Part shown: positions 33,325-47,265 of the stretch, in pieces
How the letters are laid out: every line of letters begins with the position of its first letter
How positions within the stretch are numbered: position 1 is the first letter of the stretch
DNA from: Opisthorchis felineus
Lineage: Eukaryota > Platyhelminthes > Trematoda > Opisthorchiida > Opisthorchiidae
Reading direction: 5' to 3'
Assembly: GCA_004794785.1 (NCBI GenBank)
Contig: SJOL01004449.1
Coordinates: 171,647 to 235,646, forward strand
DNA: 64,000 nucleotides
Notes under the pieces: generated by a model
The model's database searches: none
Told to the model about the DNA's origin: nothing
Seen by the model: only the letters and a program-made list of their open reading frames with translations
Program-made: the position numbers and the translations under genes

Positions 33325-36300
33325 TCGTCAGCAACAAATATTTAGGCCAATCAAAAATGTTCTCTTATAAGAAAAGCTTGCGCCGATCGACTCCTGGTGC
33401 TGCTCTATTTCAGCAGAGCTCTACGAATGACAACAGTCAAACTTCACCTGATTTGCCCACTTTTAAAATGGCTTTGGACACGGTGAACCTAAAAATGCTG
33501 TACTGTAAATTGGAGAAAAGAGGATTTTCGAGTTGTTTTTTTCCTATTCTCTAGTAAGGGCAAGTGCAAGATGAAGTGTCCTAAAAATTATATGCAAATT
33601 CCTGGCTTCTATAAGGCTGCCCGCCGTCCCTATTCCCGTTCAACGATCAGGTAGGTCACCCTCCAAGTAGTTTCCAAGGTACTGTGGAGCTGATGTTAGA
33701 CAGGATACACCGACGACAAACCTAGAAATCAGGACAATAGACCGTTATCGTTTACGGTAGCCCCCTCGTCATTAGTATGTCAGTGCCTCAAAACCCGACG
33801 TCATTATTTCGTTGGCGCCAATAATTGGACGAGTATGGAAAAAGTACAGCTAGAATGTGTGCAAGTTAGAACAACTCAGATCAAACTTTCTTGCAAACTG
33901 CAAAGCCAAGGAAGAAGTCATCGTTTAATTGGCTGACACCCGTGGAGCTTTCTTAAAGATGATATGCGCGCGTGTATCTGATAAAACGGGTCTGAAAACC
34001 ATGGTCCAGATTTACTAATCTGCTACGCAATCTACCTGCGCAAAGCTATGAAAATGAATGGTCTGCGTACAGGCAAGCTGCAGACCTCGTGTATTGATAT
34101 CTACAAAACATTCCTAGCATTTTATGGCGAAAGTAGAAGTCCATTTATGGTGCTCTTATGAAGGATAATATGGGGTCAACTGGTTTTCCGGGGTGCTTAA
34201 TTGTCTGGTGGTAATGGCAGACAGTCTATATCCTGCAGAATTTTTTTCAGCGAACACGTGTGTGAGAACTTGTTATACGGAACTCTCAGGAAGCAGGCTA
34301 ATTTCCACGAAGGAGATGGCTGAGGAAAAGTGGGCAATCTTTAGGTAGACACTACGTAATGGTTAATTCAGAGTTGCAGTATTACACCAGATAATGAACT
34401 GTCAATTCATTTACCCGTCAGACATATTTCACATGGTCCCCAGAAAACGTACTCCGCGACTTCTTCCTGAATGTTGCTCTCATTCATCGAAATATGAAAA
34501 ATCTGTTTTACGCTAATGTTCCGGCTTTTATTTTTGCTCGAAAAAGTCGCAAAAACTTATGCACCGCTTTGTAGTTTGTCTGCGCAGACCCTTCAAAGGC
34601 ACATAAATCCCAAATGAAGTAAAATTTTCCATCATAGCTGAGGAGGTTCTCCTTTAGATGAGAAAAATCTGCTTTCGACGAAGATCGGCAACCACTAAAA
34701 TGGGCCTCATAAGGAAACAAATGGACAACATCAGTTTTTTTTCAGCATCTGTTCAAATCCTTTCATGAAAGAAAGTCCCTATAATACACCAAATGCCGTA
34801 ACAGCCACGGTGCACAACGCTTTGGCTAGAGTAGAACATTCAATTATTTCTCGTATGAAGAGACGATGTTCATGTGTAAAAAATCACTACAGGATTTGCG
34901 TCCACTTGTTTTGACGACTAGCTATACTAGTAAATTTAGGGGTATTTATGATTATGTTTCTAAACAACTGTTTTACAATTTTGTGCTGGAATGTAATGTT
35001 TTAGTCACAAACCCTTGAAATAACAGATCGCCAAACTCTCCGTGGGTCATTGAGCACTCCGGCGGTCACATTTAGGAGAGACCAAGAGTTTTTATTCGTC
35101 TGCGGTATTTTTTTATCTCCAACCGATTCGGACGTCAGATAACAAACGTTTGTTGAGCTAATTCTGTTGATTCAGATTTCAATATTGTTGTCAGCCACAG
35201 TAGATGACCTAAATGCACTTGTGCAACAGAAAAAAGTGGTGTAACAATACGGTGAATTTGCACCCGTTTTCTGGACAACTACACACGATCAACGTTTGTG
35301 CTATCCAAAAGAACCCAAGCGAGTGCTCCAAAGTATCCTCGTAGCTCTCTGTAGCAGAACCTGCCTTGGATTTTACGACTAACATTTGCCAATAATAAGA
35401 TTTCAGTAAATACGTCATTATGATGAGTTTACACTGCGCCATTACTGGCTTGCTTACGGTCACTTACTGTTGTCCGTGTGCTTTATGTTAACGTCTTTAG
35501 CCATCGACGGCTCACGTGATTTCAAAAGAACTCAGCAATTCGGCAGTGTTGACTCATGTTGCTTTGGGCTTCCCAGCTGCCTGATACAGGTAATATTTCA
35601 TTTTGAGTGGTCGGTACTTGGTTTCTGGCTTCCATTCAACCATAATTCTTATGCCAAAGGGGGAAACACTATTCAAAATTATTGTTCTATTGGTGTAGCA
35701 GTTGTAGTTGTTTTTTGTAAAATTACTGGCTTCATCAATAAAAGGGTTCAGCGAAAGTTTCTGTTTGCTTTGAAATGGTCGATAAATTATGACAGAAATG
35801 ACAGAGAACGCGAGGAAACGAACTTCGAGAGTGTCTCGAATATATCTTCGCAAATAGTCAGTGGGAAAGTCTGGTTTGAATTGCAGACGGTTCGAAAATT
35901 ATATCAAAACTTGGAACAGATTTTAACCGGGAGAAATCAGCCAAGATAAGTAGGAATGTTAAATACGACAAACTGGGGCGCATTTAATCGGGATATGTTT
36001 TGCCCTAAAGAGGTTTTTGAAAATATGAGACGCAAACTATTTAGAGGACCGCGCGGATTTTAATGTGTTGCTTACCCTGAACATCCAGATATATCCGCGC
36101 AACCGCCTTCCATTTTGAGGATGCCGTATTGTTGACCATATGCGGCTGATAAAGCGAGCATGTGTACAAACCTCCATCCGATGGTTGAATGTTAGTCAAA
36201 TGCCATGTGTAGGTGTTGTGAATGTGGACTCGATCTGACAGTTAAAAAGGCAAAAAATATGCAAGCAAATTCACTGCGAGTGAATAACTTGGATTCACTG

Positions 36301-39300
36301 ATAGTATCATTATTTGTTATGATATCGGTATCCCGGACAACCGCCTAAAAGAGGCAATTCAGAGGATTGGGCTGGTTTAGAATTTTTAAGTAATTTCGAA
36401 GAGTCCACTGTGCCCATTGCACTATCTTTTCACACTATCGGATATTCTGAGAGGTTTCCATACTGTACCATATCAGGGATATTGGTTCCCATTTGATTGT
36501 CCAAGCAAAACGACCTTCGGTTATTGAATGCACGGGTGGCTGGTTGCGTGCAAAACGAGTACAATTTTCGACAATCTCGCAAGTATGTGAAATGTTTTTC
36601 CAAATGTTTGTAACGATTTTGTGTATAATTATTATTCATTATATATTATGGCGAGGCTAACTGAAGCAAGGCAAACAAATACACAGGCTAACTACCTATA
36701 AACGGCATTATGGACGAAAGTTGCATCTGGAAAACCTTATTTAACAAAATGTTACTGTACTTTTTCCCCGCATGTCATCTCGTTCAACGGAAAATTTTAG
36801 CCTTTTATGCTTCAACCATACGCCTTGCACAGGTAGCCTATACCTTTCATCAAACCAAATTTGAAATCGAGAGTCACGTTGGGGTGTGTACTTTTTATGT
36901 AGGCATCACAGCAGTACAATGAAGAGGACTGGTCTACTCGAAATAACCCGCAACATTCGTTGAATTTACTTACTCACTTGGCCTAGCTACTTACCTAAAT
37001 CACATATTTTAACACAGCAAAATAATAGATAATAAAACCTTGAAGGTGGCACGTTTTGATCTGAAGGCGCTAAAGTTAACTCAGTTGAATAAAAACGTCT
37101 TCTGTAACGCTGAACATTCAAGCTAAGCATGTCCTCTGGATAGACCGGACAAGCGAATCTAGTAACGATGCGTAAACAATTCCAAGGTTAGGTCATAAAA
37201 ACAGCTAAAGTTTTGGTACCGAATTCCTTATCAGCCCGCTACAATTTTAAAAGCTTTCGGTATATTTAAATACTCGGACATTCTGGTTTGGACTAGAAGT
37301 AATAAAATTAAAAGTTCATCGACTTAACGGCAGTGCAAGGCTTCTGACTGTCCGCGACCTCAGAGTATTCCCATAGAAAAGCCACAGATTCCTTGGTTGT
37401 TTGCTTTACGATTGGGCTCCTCTTGGCCTCGCAGATCTTTAACTGCGGGTATTATGCGTTTCTTTCTTTAAGACCTTGTTTACTTTCATAAATCGTCTCC
37501 ATATAGAATCGGAAGAGTATCGTCCATACTTTGAAAAGTCCTCCCCCTGTAAGGTTATCTGACACAGAGGTTATGGACGGAATGCGTTTTCGATGTTACC
37601 AACAACTGATTAATTTCGATCATTCCTTAGAGCCATGGCCAGTTTTGTAATTCATTTGCTCCCTTCTTCATTGTCACTGTAACTATACAGAGTAGCAACA
37701 TTGACATTTTGTAACACAAGACTACAAAAATTTAGCTAATAAAAGATAGTAAGGAAACAAAAAAGGTTACAAAAGAAATATTTGGTATTTAATGGACCAT
37801 AAGTGCTTCGTAGTTTCCATACCTAACACAAACCAAAGAGACTGTCGGCTTTGAAATTGTCAGCATGCATGCCAAAGAATGAGTTAGGAATGGCATTCTG
37901 TTTCATCCCACACTAATTGCGGGGAAAGTGCCGGAGACCCCATTCAGAAGTTGAATCGCACAACCGGAACCCAACTGTTACAGTTTGCTTCACACAATCC
38001 AAACAATGTACCACTAACTACCTCGCATTCTGCATCATTCTGATGGAAGTGTAGACTTCAGCAGTAAGCTTGATAGTCAGTAATTCCGCACGCATAGCGT
38101 ATGGCCAGTTTAAAGCTGCTGTGTGCAGGATGTTTTTCACCTCACCGAAATGCCCATCAACTATTTTGTCCGCTAGTACACTTTTCAGATTAGCTTCCGT
38201 TTCTGCGGTTCTAAGGCATGATTAAAATAAAGCAAGGGATGCAACAAATCATCGTCTTTTTTTAACTTTGCCAAACAACAGCAGTAGCGTCCAACCCTTT
38301 AGTCAATGGCAACTACCTTTGAAACCAAAGAATATGCCCTTTAGGAGGCTAAAAGTAGCACAACTGGACAAACATGAACCCGATCTTTCGATACTTCTGC
38401 AAAGTCTTTATTAAAAAGCCGTTTTTGTGGAAAGTGTTCAACTACCTAGGCAAATAAATCTTTCCACAACCTCTGAGGCATAGCCCTGTAGGTCGTAGGT
38501 GTAAAGTAACTAACAGACAAGGGTAGAGTGTTGGCAGTTCGCCGAAAAGATGATGTGCCTTTCGATCAAATTCAAAAAAACTAGTAGATTTAAACTGCTT
38601 ATACTAGATCAACAATATCCCCGCAATTACTCAAACGCTATGATTATGAAAAACGTCTGGCAAATTAATTTGTCAAAACCCAGCAGCAGTAGGAGAATAA
38701 ATACCAGTTTATGTGCCTGATTTTGCGCACTGTGAATTATTTTTGTAGGATTTTGTTCGACCAACCGACAAACAAGTTCTGGCAACGGAGTTTGGCATTA
38801 ATGTACTTTATATAAACGGTTAACAAGGATTACCAACGGAAATGCCGCCATAGTTATCAACACATGTTTGTCTGTTCTTTGCGGTCCTACATTTGCAGTC
38901 CCTACATTCAGACAGAATGACTGTTAAATCCAAAATGACGTATTTTCAGAACAAAACACGTACTGAGAACATCTTTCGTTTTGTATTCTTGGGCGTTATA
39001 TATCTGAAAGCATGCTGAATGTTTAACTTCCAAAAAATCACATCTTTAATTTTTCACTTTTTCAGATCACTGTCATTTTTGCTTTTATGCAAGATTTGAA
39101 TGTTCACGGAAGACTAATTTGAAAAAGGCGCGCCCGAAAATATTTAAACCACATCGTCTGTCAATGTCCCGAGTTTTGGCACGGATGAACGGACTCATAC
39201 AACTAAGTTACAACTAGCTGCGCGAGTGGACAAGGCAGAAGAATAAACAGCGATTGACAACAAATTCTCGTGCAACATTTCCCCTAAGAACGGTATGAAT

Positions 39301-40210
39301 CTTCTAACTGGCAAATAAGTATCTCTGTATTTAAACTGTTAATAGCTGCATATTAGCAATTTCGTAAAGACCAAAGCCAATAAAAAGTAAACCAGGGAAA
39401 GCCACCCTCCATATTCGAACTAACAGCCCTTTTATTGTACCGAAGTGACAATTCTAGTGAATTAACTCCGAAAGGCAAATGATACTCTCAGCCGTGTTTG
39501 AGCTAATTAGCACTACATACTCTGGGCGATATCAGTATTTTATCTCCGACCTGTGAAAAGTGTTACACCTGCGCTGCCGCCATAAACTTAAGACCCACAG
39601 AACAAATGTGGATTAACACGTCAAACCATGTAAAAGTTGAGCTGCGTGCTCGTTGGTCTGAATAAAGTCAGCTACGCTAAAAATATCGCAGCTAAATCTT
39701 TTGAGAAATGTGTGAAAACGAGAAAAATACATAGATGCGCAAGAATTCTCAAAGAATATTTTATATAAACATAATTCCTTCAAGTAATGCGTTTTTCTAA
39801 AAATCGCTTACTGCCAAAACGCTAAAGCCGCCACAGCACATGAGTTGGCGTTCATCCAGATATTCAGCGTATCCAGGGTAGGTGTTCAGCATCAGGTAGA
39901 GATTAACATTCAAACAAGGTAGGAATTCTTTCTGTATGCTATTGACACTTTGATCCAACTCCCGCCAACCAGTATTGCGCGTTAAATTCCGGATTTTCTA
40001 CTCTGACAGCAATTGAAGCCTAGCCGCTGCCTGACTCCGCAACCCACTTGACAACCATGGAGTGTCACGCAACGTGAAGTTTTTTATTGTTTTTCACAGT
40101 GAAAAATACCAAACAAACCAAACTAGGGTAGCATGGTAGAAAGTGTGATACATTTGCTCGAATTCCAAGACCATCCTTTTATGCCTGCGTTAGCAGTGCT
40201 GAAAACTCAC
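33325..40210. other. No firmly supported gene
   Basis: A minus-strand frame at 34,706-34,508 (KADFSHLKENLLSYDGKFYF and onward) follows a fair acceptor, tttgtttccttatgag, and ends in a stop. A plus-strand 159-codon frame at 35,470-35,949 contains a hydrophobic stretch (GVAVVVVFCKITGF). Neither has a recognised family and both lengths fit chance. No repeat was identified. Confidence 0.35.
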
Positions 40211-40458
40211 CAACCCTCCCATGATCATGTATGCTTTCGGTATTCTGGAAAATATCCGATATCGTTATGAACAACTGATAGAATCTAATGAGGCTAGCAT
40301 CGGTGATTCGTTCACGTGTGGACCCCGACAGAGGAACAATACGTAACCATTGGGAGGAGGAAAAGTGTCCAGTGTGTTCAACACCATTATCAACAAGCGC
40401 ATGTAAAATCATTCTGGGGTGACTTATATCATAGCAAATTAGCTGGAGCGTTTTTTCC
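40211..40458 (-). CDS. Possible internal exon, unknown protein
   Basis: The frame is open across 248 nt to a good donor, GTTG|GTGAGT, after 40,211 (phase 1). The acceptor is less certain: ggcctag at 40,459 or ataag at about 40,467. The product includes KTLQLICYDISHPRMILHAL, VPLSGSTRERITDASLIRFY and QLFITISDIFQNTES, which looks like a globular, partly helical protein. It lacks Ig features, so it need not belong with the Ig exons. No family is recognised. Confidence 0.33.
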
Positions 40459-41078
40459 CTAGGCCACTTATTACACACAACAAGGACTTAATTCTCCTTT
40501 TTTGTGCTTTAGGGTTGTCGACTAGTATTTCAGACTAACATCAATCTACTTGGCAAACGTCAGTAAAAGCAATAGAATATAAAACACTGGATGCCGAATG
40601 TTGTAGGTAAAGCTAGAAACGCAAATACTGCTCATGTAAAGTTATCAATGATTACTTTTTCAGTATTTCTGTCTCAAATAATTACGGCACGCGAGTGTAA
40701 AGCGACGGAAGCAGTGTAGTTTGAGTGACAAAAGCAGCAGCTAATGTGAAACAGCCTCACAGCCAAAGACCCGCCACAAGAGCGGAAGAACCCACGCCAT
40801 CCTGGAAGAAAAGTCAAAAGGTATAACGGGGTTTGGGTTTCTTTGGTGAAAGGATTTGAAACCTTATTGCATGAATGATAGATTTGGTGGGAAGACTAAA
40901 TATGCACAGACAATATTCAAGCAAAATGAACGACGGCTACACGAAATATGTTTCGTTTAAAATCAGTCAATAGTTGGAAGAAAAACGCCCATGTTTTGTT
41001 TATTATTTTTCAACGCGTATATTATTCCATTTTTTAATACTCAACTAAAATGTCTACTTTGTGCGTATTTGTTTCCAG

Positions 41079-41191
41079 AAACTGGGGTATTTTTGAATAT
41101 TAACTATAATGCAGTTTTCAGATCACTTCAGTGGATGGAGGTATTGTATAGATGGATTAAAATTAATGAGACAATATTCCCTATTTTCGCC
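41079..41191 (+). CDS. Possible internal exon, unknown protein
   Basis: A strong acceptor, gcgtatttgtttccag, ends at 41,078 and a fair donor GCC|GTAAGC begins at 41,192. The 113-nt segment runs phase 1 to phase 0 and encodes TGVFLNINYNAVFRSLQWME followed by VLYRWIKINETIFPIFA. It lies 800 bases upstream of the terminal exon at 42,012 on the same strand, but the phases do not match directly, so at least one exon would be missing between them. Confidence 0.28.
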
Positions 41192-42011
41192 GTAAGCATA
41201 CTCCTCCAAGGAGAATACGCTGAACAATAAGCCTCAGACAAAAGTTGTGCGACTTAGCCTACCGTTTGAGCACATTATAAACCTGTTATTTCGTTCATTC
41301 TTTTCTCCGCGTATTCAGTCGCTTTAAGTGTAAAACTCTTTTTCTTCACTTTGGAGGGTATTTTGGAAATTTTAATTGGAAATTAAGCTCTTTAGTTAAG
41401 TGAGACTATTCAGAAAATACGGGAAGCACTGTACGGCTGTTCCATTCTTATTGCAAATCATCAGCATATCTTGAACTTGCAACTTCCTGGCTTGCAGATG
41501 AAGATTCAGCTGCTTGTTTGCGAGCATCTAACCAGAAATATAATAAACTCGCATTTAGATATGGTATAGCCCCACTCGTTTCTGAAGGATAGAAATAATT
41601 TTCCCACGTTTAAGTTGCATCTGCCTTTGTCTATCTGTTCAGTGAACCCTCTATCGTGGGACACCTTCTTGAAATGACAGCATCCTTGTGTCCAAATGTT
41701 GTATGTTACTGCAAAAACTGAGAATAACGTGTGGGATTATTCGGGGGTTTGGAAAATTACATTGTTGTGATATTGGTTTACGTAATGACTATCCACCTGA
41801 ATCACCACTTAAGGGCGCGCAAACTGTTCGCAAGCTGAAATGATAGCATACGTGAATTTTTAAAACAGAACAAAGTGAAAACAATACAAAGTTACAAAAA
41901 TTGATTAACTTATTCATTTTAGCAAACTGACAGACTAGTCACCAATAAGAAATGAACGTTATATCGTCAGAGCTCGCCACGTGAATGAATACTGAGTAGT
42001 ACTTTTTTCAG

Positions 42012-42145
42012 TGGCATCCAATGATAGTCTCTGTGCAACGCAAATCCGTTACAAGCAAACGTCCTGTAATATAAAACTGTTGGTACGAGGACGAACAAGA
42101 TATTGTGTTACAAATCCAAATACCGGTGCTCTCCGCCTAAACTGA
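42012..42145 (+). CDS. Candidate terminal exon, cysteine-containing secreted-like tail
   Basis: After the acceptor agtacttttttcag (ending 42,011) the phase-1 frame reads 43 residues to a TGA at 42,143: ASNDSLCATQIRYKQTSCNI, then KLLVRGRTRYCVTNPNTGAL and RLN. Three cysteines, many Arg/Lys and a polar end look like the C-terminus of a secreted, disulphide-bonded protein. It has the feel of real coding sequence although I cannot name a family. A donor-like TTG|GTACGA at 42,080-42,085 could instead end the exon earlier. The next ATG (42,147) begins two bases after the stop and starts a signal-peptide-like frame. Confidence 0.42.
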
Positions 42146-42146
42146 A

Positions 42147-42614
42147 ATGTTCCACTCAGTGACATGGACATTAGTATGCCTTGCGCAAATGGCACTCAGG
42201 TACGACATCTACAATTTACTTTCACTTTGGCTCTTAATCCAAAATAACGTCATTTATATGCAAAACGTTTTGCTTGGCATTCTGCCCACCCTATGTATAG
42301 CCTTTTGGATGCCTGAGTGTTCTCTTAGATCAGTGAATATATATGACTGGTAGACCACTGTCTCGATTTCCAACTTGAGATATTTTCTTGGACAGTCGAA
42401 CTGTTTCTAGAAACCTAAACCTGCAGCTTCATGTATACGCCCGCATGCTACGGCGAACTGGTCTGAAATAAATTGCACCGCACACTAGCCAGCATTTATT
42501 ATCTTGTCTCGAATGAGCAGAACTACGTCCTCTGTGCTCTACGCAGCCTGCAAAGTGTGGTCTACACTGTGAGTAAAACCGGCAACTTTTTCACCCCAGT
42601 TGTTTTGTTTCCGA
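42147..42614 (+). other. Signal-peptide-like start followed by very small exon-like segments
   Basis: An ATG at 42,147 opens MFHSVTWTLVCLAQMALR, signal-peptide-like, ending at donor CAG|GTACGA (42,200). Further on, the segment SIYYLVSNEQNYVLCALRSL plus QSVVYT ends at a very good donor ACT|GTGAGT (42,569). A 31-base putative intron ends caactttttcaccccag, and a 15-nt open segment (LFCFR, 42,600-42,614) stops at another GTGAGT. The small in-phase pieces recall the micro-exon genes of schistosomes. Support is splice-site pattern only. Confidence 0.2.
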
Positions 42615-45600
42615 GTGAGTGGTACCCCGTGGAATTAAAATTTTGCCGCCCAATTACTGAGAAAATTTAGACGCATCAAACTGTTTTTTAAAATGAGTTT
42701 TTCAGACAGTTGTCTTGTAAGCTGAAAATTCTGGTCATATTGTAATAAACAGGAATCATCAAAAAAATTTAGCAATGTGTTTCCAAAATATAATATCACA
42801 GATGTTGGCTTTGGGCTTTTAAAAGTAACTCTGCTCTAAAATAAAGGTTCTTAAGTTTTACATGTAAAACGAGGTTTTATAAAAGTATTTGACATCCGTT
42901 CTGATTCTACGGATACATATCACGACTTTCCTGCCCGCCTGGCGTTTTGCACTGGTGTTAAAAATATCATAGCAGATAGCTGATGGTATAAGTAAATCTA
43001 TAAACGTATATATATGTATATACTATAAGCATATAAATAAACATTAAAGCACAAAACTGAAGTGCAGTTTAATCGCCACTGCTAAAATGTTCCAACGAGT
43101 TGCCATTAGCTTCACTTACAACCATAAGACAACTAGAACTGCTCAAGCCCAAGGTCATCAGGTGGTTAGCTAATTCTATCTAACTTGCCTGTAAGGTTTT
43201 GACCCGCACGCGATGCGTTTAAGCTATTCTGCTCGGTGTTTGCAAGTTAGATTACAGACGGACGCAAGCTGAATACCGTAATTTTGTCAAAGGTGTACCA
43301 GCTGGATCACAAACAGACTTCCGACTTAAGCTTGAAGCAGTTTCGTAGCTTTTTTATACGGAGAACAATGGGTATGTGTGTTGCCAAATTCGTTGAATCA
43401 CTCGAGTTGATATGATAAAACCCGAATAGGAGTGTTACCATATTGTGGAAGGGCAGGATTTCCTCAAGTTTTAAGTCTTCAAAAAAATAAGAGAGTTGAT
43501 AGTACTAATTTCACACACATTTGACAAAGACTTATCCAAATACGAAGGCAGGAACAGGTTTTCAGTCCACAATCCATCTACTAAGTGCATACGCCTTAGA
43601 ATAAGACGCTAATTCTAAGATATTTGAGTTAGTCGGATACGTTTTGGTGACTGGGTATAAGAACCTCGGATGGTACGATTGGATAGGATTACTTCTTTGT
43701 TGAATAATGAAACAAGAAAGAGAAGGCTTTGTTAACTGCGCAAACCAGGGCTAAGGTCGCACAGTCTGTGGGCAGAAATCTCCAAGCCTGTCTGACCAGA
43801 CCTAATCAACTGAGAAAACACACTGGACGGAAGAGGTGGCTGATGACAGTCTGAGAATCCGACCTGGCCAAATGGGTTAGGATGCAGTTACGGCAAGTTT
43901 CTCTAGTTAGCTAGCACCAAATAAAAGATACGTATCAATTATCTTATTCCGTTTGTTTAAACTCTTCTAGGTCCTAAACGCAACGTGGGGACCCGAAATA
44001 ATTTTAAAAATTAATAGCATAGACGTCAAACGGAGTCGCAAAAATAGCTGTCAATATCGCGAAAATCAAGAAGACACGCGGCGTGCATCTTCTGATAACA
44101 AAACGAGAGTGCTTGCTTGGTACAGTGCGCGCCCCTGGACACCGGCCGAAGGTGAGCTGTTCCAGGAAGCATACTGCCTTGAAGTGACCTTAGACTCCAC
44201 GGTTAAACTACTACATATAGAGCTTAGGCGTCCGCAGACACAGGATACAAACATTTGTGGTTTTGTTGGTAGAGCCAGGAGATATGAAAATGTACGATGG
44301 AGATTTCTTGCAACGCCGATGTGGAGCAGGTGGTTTTAACGAACACTCCTGTGAAACTTTGAATCTGGTCCTTGTGTTCAGATTCTTACTGACTTTAGAA
44401 GGCTCCGAGGTTCGCTGTTTAAACGCATGCGTCCTGCTGTTGACAAAACTGTGCATGTGGATTTTGCAGTCCTGATGGCTGCCAGTTGATTCTTCCTAAG
44501 GTTTTCACTGGATTACCCCCGGGTATTTCTCTGTCGCTTTCTTAGATCCAGAGCAACCATTGGGTTGGTGCCAAAAATGAGAGTAGGACTGAACTCGATT
44601 CTAATGCTTGAGGTCCCCATGAAGGTACTCACTGATCTGAACACAGGAGAATCAGAGCAAATGTTTCAGTGTCACTGGCCTCATTCTCAACGTGCTAAAA
44701 TGGTTTAAAAATATTTAATTGAAGTAGCGCCAGTCATCTAGTTAGCTGCAATTAACCTGGGCTGCTGTTACCTTTCACCATTTATCAAGGCGTTGCCTAT
44801 GCCACTTAACAGATGTAGTAAAATGGTGATCATGCCACGTATCTGATCTCTAAGGATGTGCTACACATGATAAGTGCATATTCAAACTATCTTGCGAAAC
44901 ATCTGTTGGTTGGTGGGAAGTCCAGCAGACTCATCATTACGCTTCTCTCCTGGCCACAACAATTATATTGTAAGAGAGTAACGAGCAACCGCCTGTTTTT
45001 CCATACCGCTTGCCACTCACTGGGTTGATTTTTAAGATCTGTGCAGGATTTTTCTACCGCAGGATTTCAGGAAGCCAAATACACATCACAAAACCCAAGA
45101 ACCGAACAACTCTTGTTGTCCAAAATGCACTTCCATGAATGCGCTACGATAAAGCGCAGCAGCCAACCCCATTTATATCTTTTATATGATCCCCAAGATG
45201 AAAATGGAGGAGGTCTAACAAAGATCTTCTTACATTCTGAAACTGCTGCTTATGTCTTGCGATGCACAATTTTTTATCCGACGCCTGCCTCTTCGAATCG
45301 GATTCTTAAAATGTTGAAATTAAGTGACTTCCTCAAGGTCTATTAAGCGCGATATATAGCAGTTATAACTGTTGCAGGCAGGCAACCGGAATACAGAACA
45401 ATGGAACTTGAATGCCATTTGATGTCACACTGCATGTACCACGTGCAAAGTTAGTTACGATAATTAAAAACACTGTTCTAGTTTGGAACAATTAATGAAA
45501 TCAAGCCTTCGTGTTTTTAACCTAGACCATATTTCTAAGTGGCAAAAGAAGCTTAAGACTATCCTTTGAATTTAGCCAATGAGAAGCATAAACAAGCAGA

Positions 45601-47265
45601 ACATTAGGATCTAGGTAATGGCCGTTCACGATAAAATCTGACGAAAAGAAATAGGGATGGCCAAAAATAAGATGCATTGAGACACTGCATGAAAGCGCAT
45701 CGCGCCAGCGTGGTTAGGTAGTTTTGCTCAACATGCGTGGATAAAATATATTTTAGAACCTGAAGGTCTCAAAATACTTGTGCACCATGGAATGCCATCT
45801 AGTCCCAGCATTGGTTCTCAACCTCTGCTGAAATGCACCTCGTTTCAACGCGAAAAAGCATTCATTCCTAACATGTTTGCGGAAATAAATCGAACTGTTC
45901 AGAGAGCTACGAAAACTACCCGCCAAGAATGACTAGATGTAAATGGTTGTTGTACTTACTTCATCTAGGCTATATAAAGGTCATCTAAGGAATTAATTAA
46001 CCAGGGTGAGAACACCGTAATTTGAATAATTTGAAAGACAATGACTACTAAAAACCGTGTTGCTCACTTCGCTGCTGGTTTCCGGAAACGTGGGTCTTTG
46101 ATTACTTGATTTTATGCTATACCCTTTAAAAGTTTGAATCGTTGGCTCCTAAAATTCATTAAAATTGACAGTTAATAATCATGGCTGAACGGTGTTATCT
46201 ATGCAGGTGCACTAAACTGTGTTCACCAGCTTAATAGCCAAGAAGAGTATCGCTAGCGTGGTCTCCGTTTAAGCAAAAGGTTAAGGTGTTAGCCATTGAC
46301 CGTGACTGCTTGGTTCACAGCCACCAATGAATTGGCGGCTACTATTGTTTGGGTATACACAGACACGCTGCTTCCCACCTTCAGGGCTTAGATCATGCAA
46401 ATATGCTCAATATAAGCGAGCCAACAACGTTGAATAACTGTAAAAAGAAATGTACTGAGTCACAGGTCTATCGGTGGACAACGTCTAGACTAGGTCACAT
46501 GTCAACACAACTGTCCAACAAAAGACCACCGCTGTTTTGTGTAATACTTTTGGATTTACGGTGGTATAATGTGCACGGAGGTTGTTAGTCAAGATTCAGG
46601 TGCACCAACTCATGGGGCTGACTGCATGAGGATAAAATACGCTGATAAATGACATTTGTTGCCTTAAAATCCTTCATTCGGGTTCTTTAATTGCCAAAGC
46701 GGTAATTACAGCACTGTCCACCACTTTTATTAACCTTACTATTGTCTGTTTCAGTCATATGTAATTCTTCATACCTCTTACTTCTCACTCTTAAACTCGT
46801 TTTCATTGCAAATAAACATAATGGCTTGATACCGGCTTATCGTAGTATAAATTCAGACTCACAGTCTAATTAGGAAACCAGGACTTCTCGATCAATCTTG
46901 AAAAAATGACTCCAAACAAAAATTGCTCTCGCAGAACTTCTTGCACTGCACTCTCCTGATTTGGCCGAAGCTCCATATTTTGCTGATCTGTACGCTGGCT
47001 TGCACAGCAATATTAGCATAAAAGCAAAACCAGATCACCAGTGCTGAGCAGCTGATGCTGCCGCTTTAAATTTTTTAGTTTGTAGTAGATATATTTGCTT
47101 GGAGTGCCATGTGAATCATCATTAATGATCCCTAGTGAGACCTGTGTTACCATAGACAACCGAATGAAAATTTGAATCTTCCGCCCAAGGTTTCATGTTG
47201 CAATCGCAGTAACTTGTAACTTTATAACTTTTCACGCAACTCTGCACCTTTCGGGCAAAACTCAC
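42615..47265. other. No supported gene
   Basis: AT-rich stretch with a palindromic ATATATATGTATAT run near 43,005-43,040. Frames at 44,100-44,475 and 45,041-45,346 have no recognised domain. A plus-strand segment at 46,920-47,030 (ELLALHSPDLAEAPYFADLY) follows a cgcag but lacks a donor. Confidence 0.35.

Noticed and set aside
35470..35949. 159-codon plus-strand frame with hydrophobic stretch
   Set aside because: No family, no good splice sites. About one frame of this length is expected by chance in the window.
44066..44475. Overlapping frames on both strands in a GC-richer patch
   Set aside because: No recognised domain or splice sites, and mutual shadows of one another.
46245..46330. tRNA-like block with ggttaaggtgttagcc and ggttcacagcc
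   Set aside because: Both boxes deviate and no cloverleaf could be drawn. At most a very decayed SINE.
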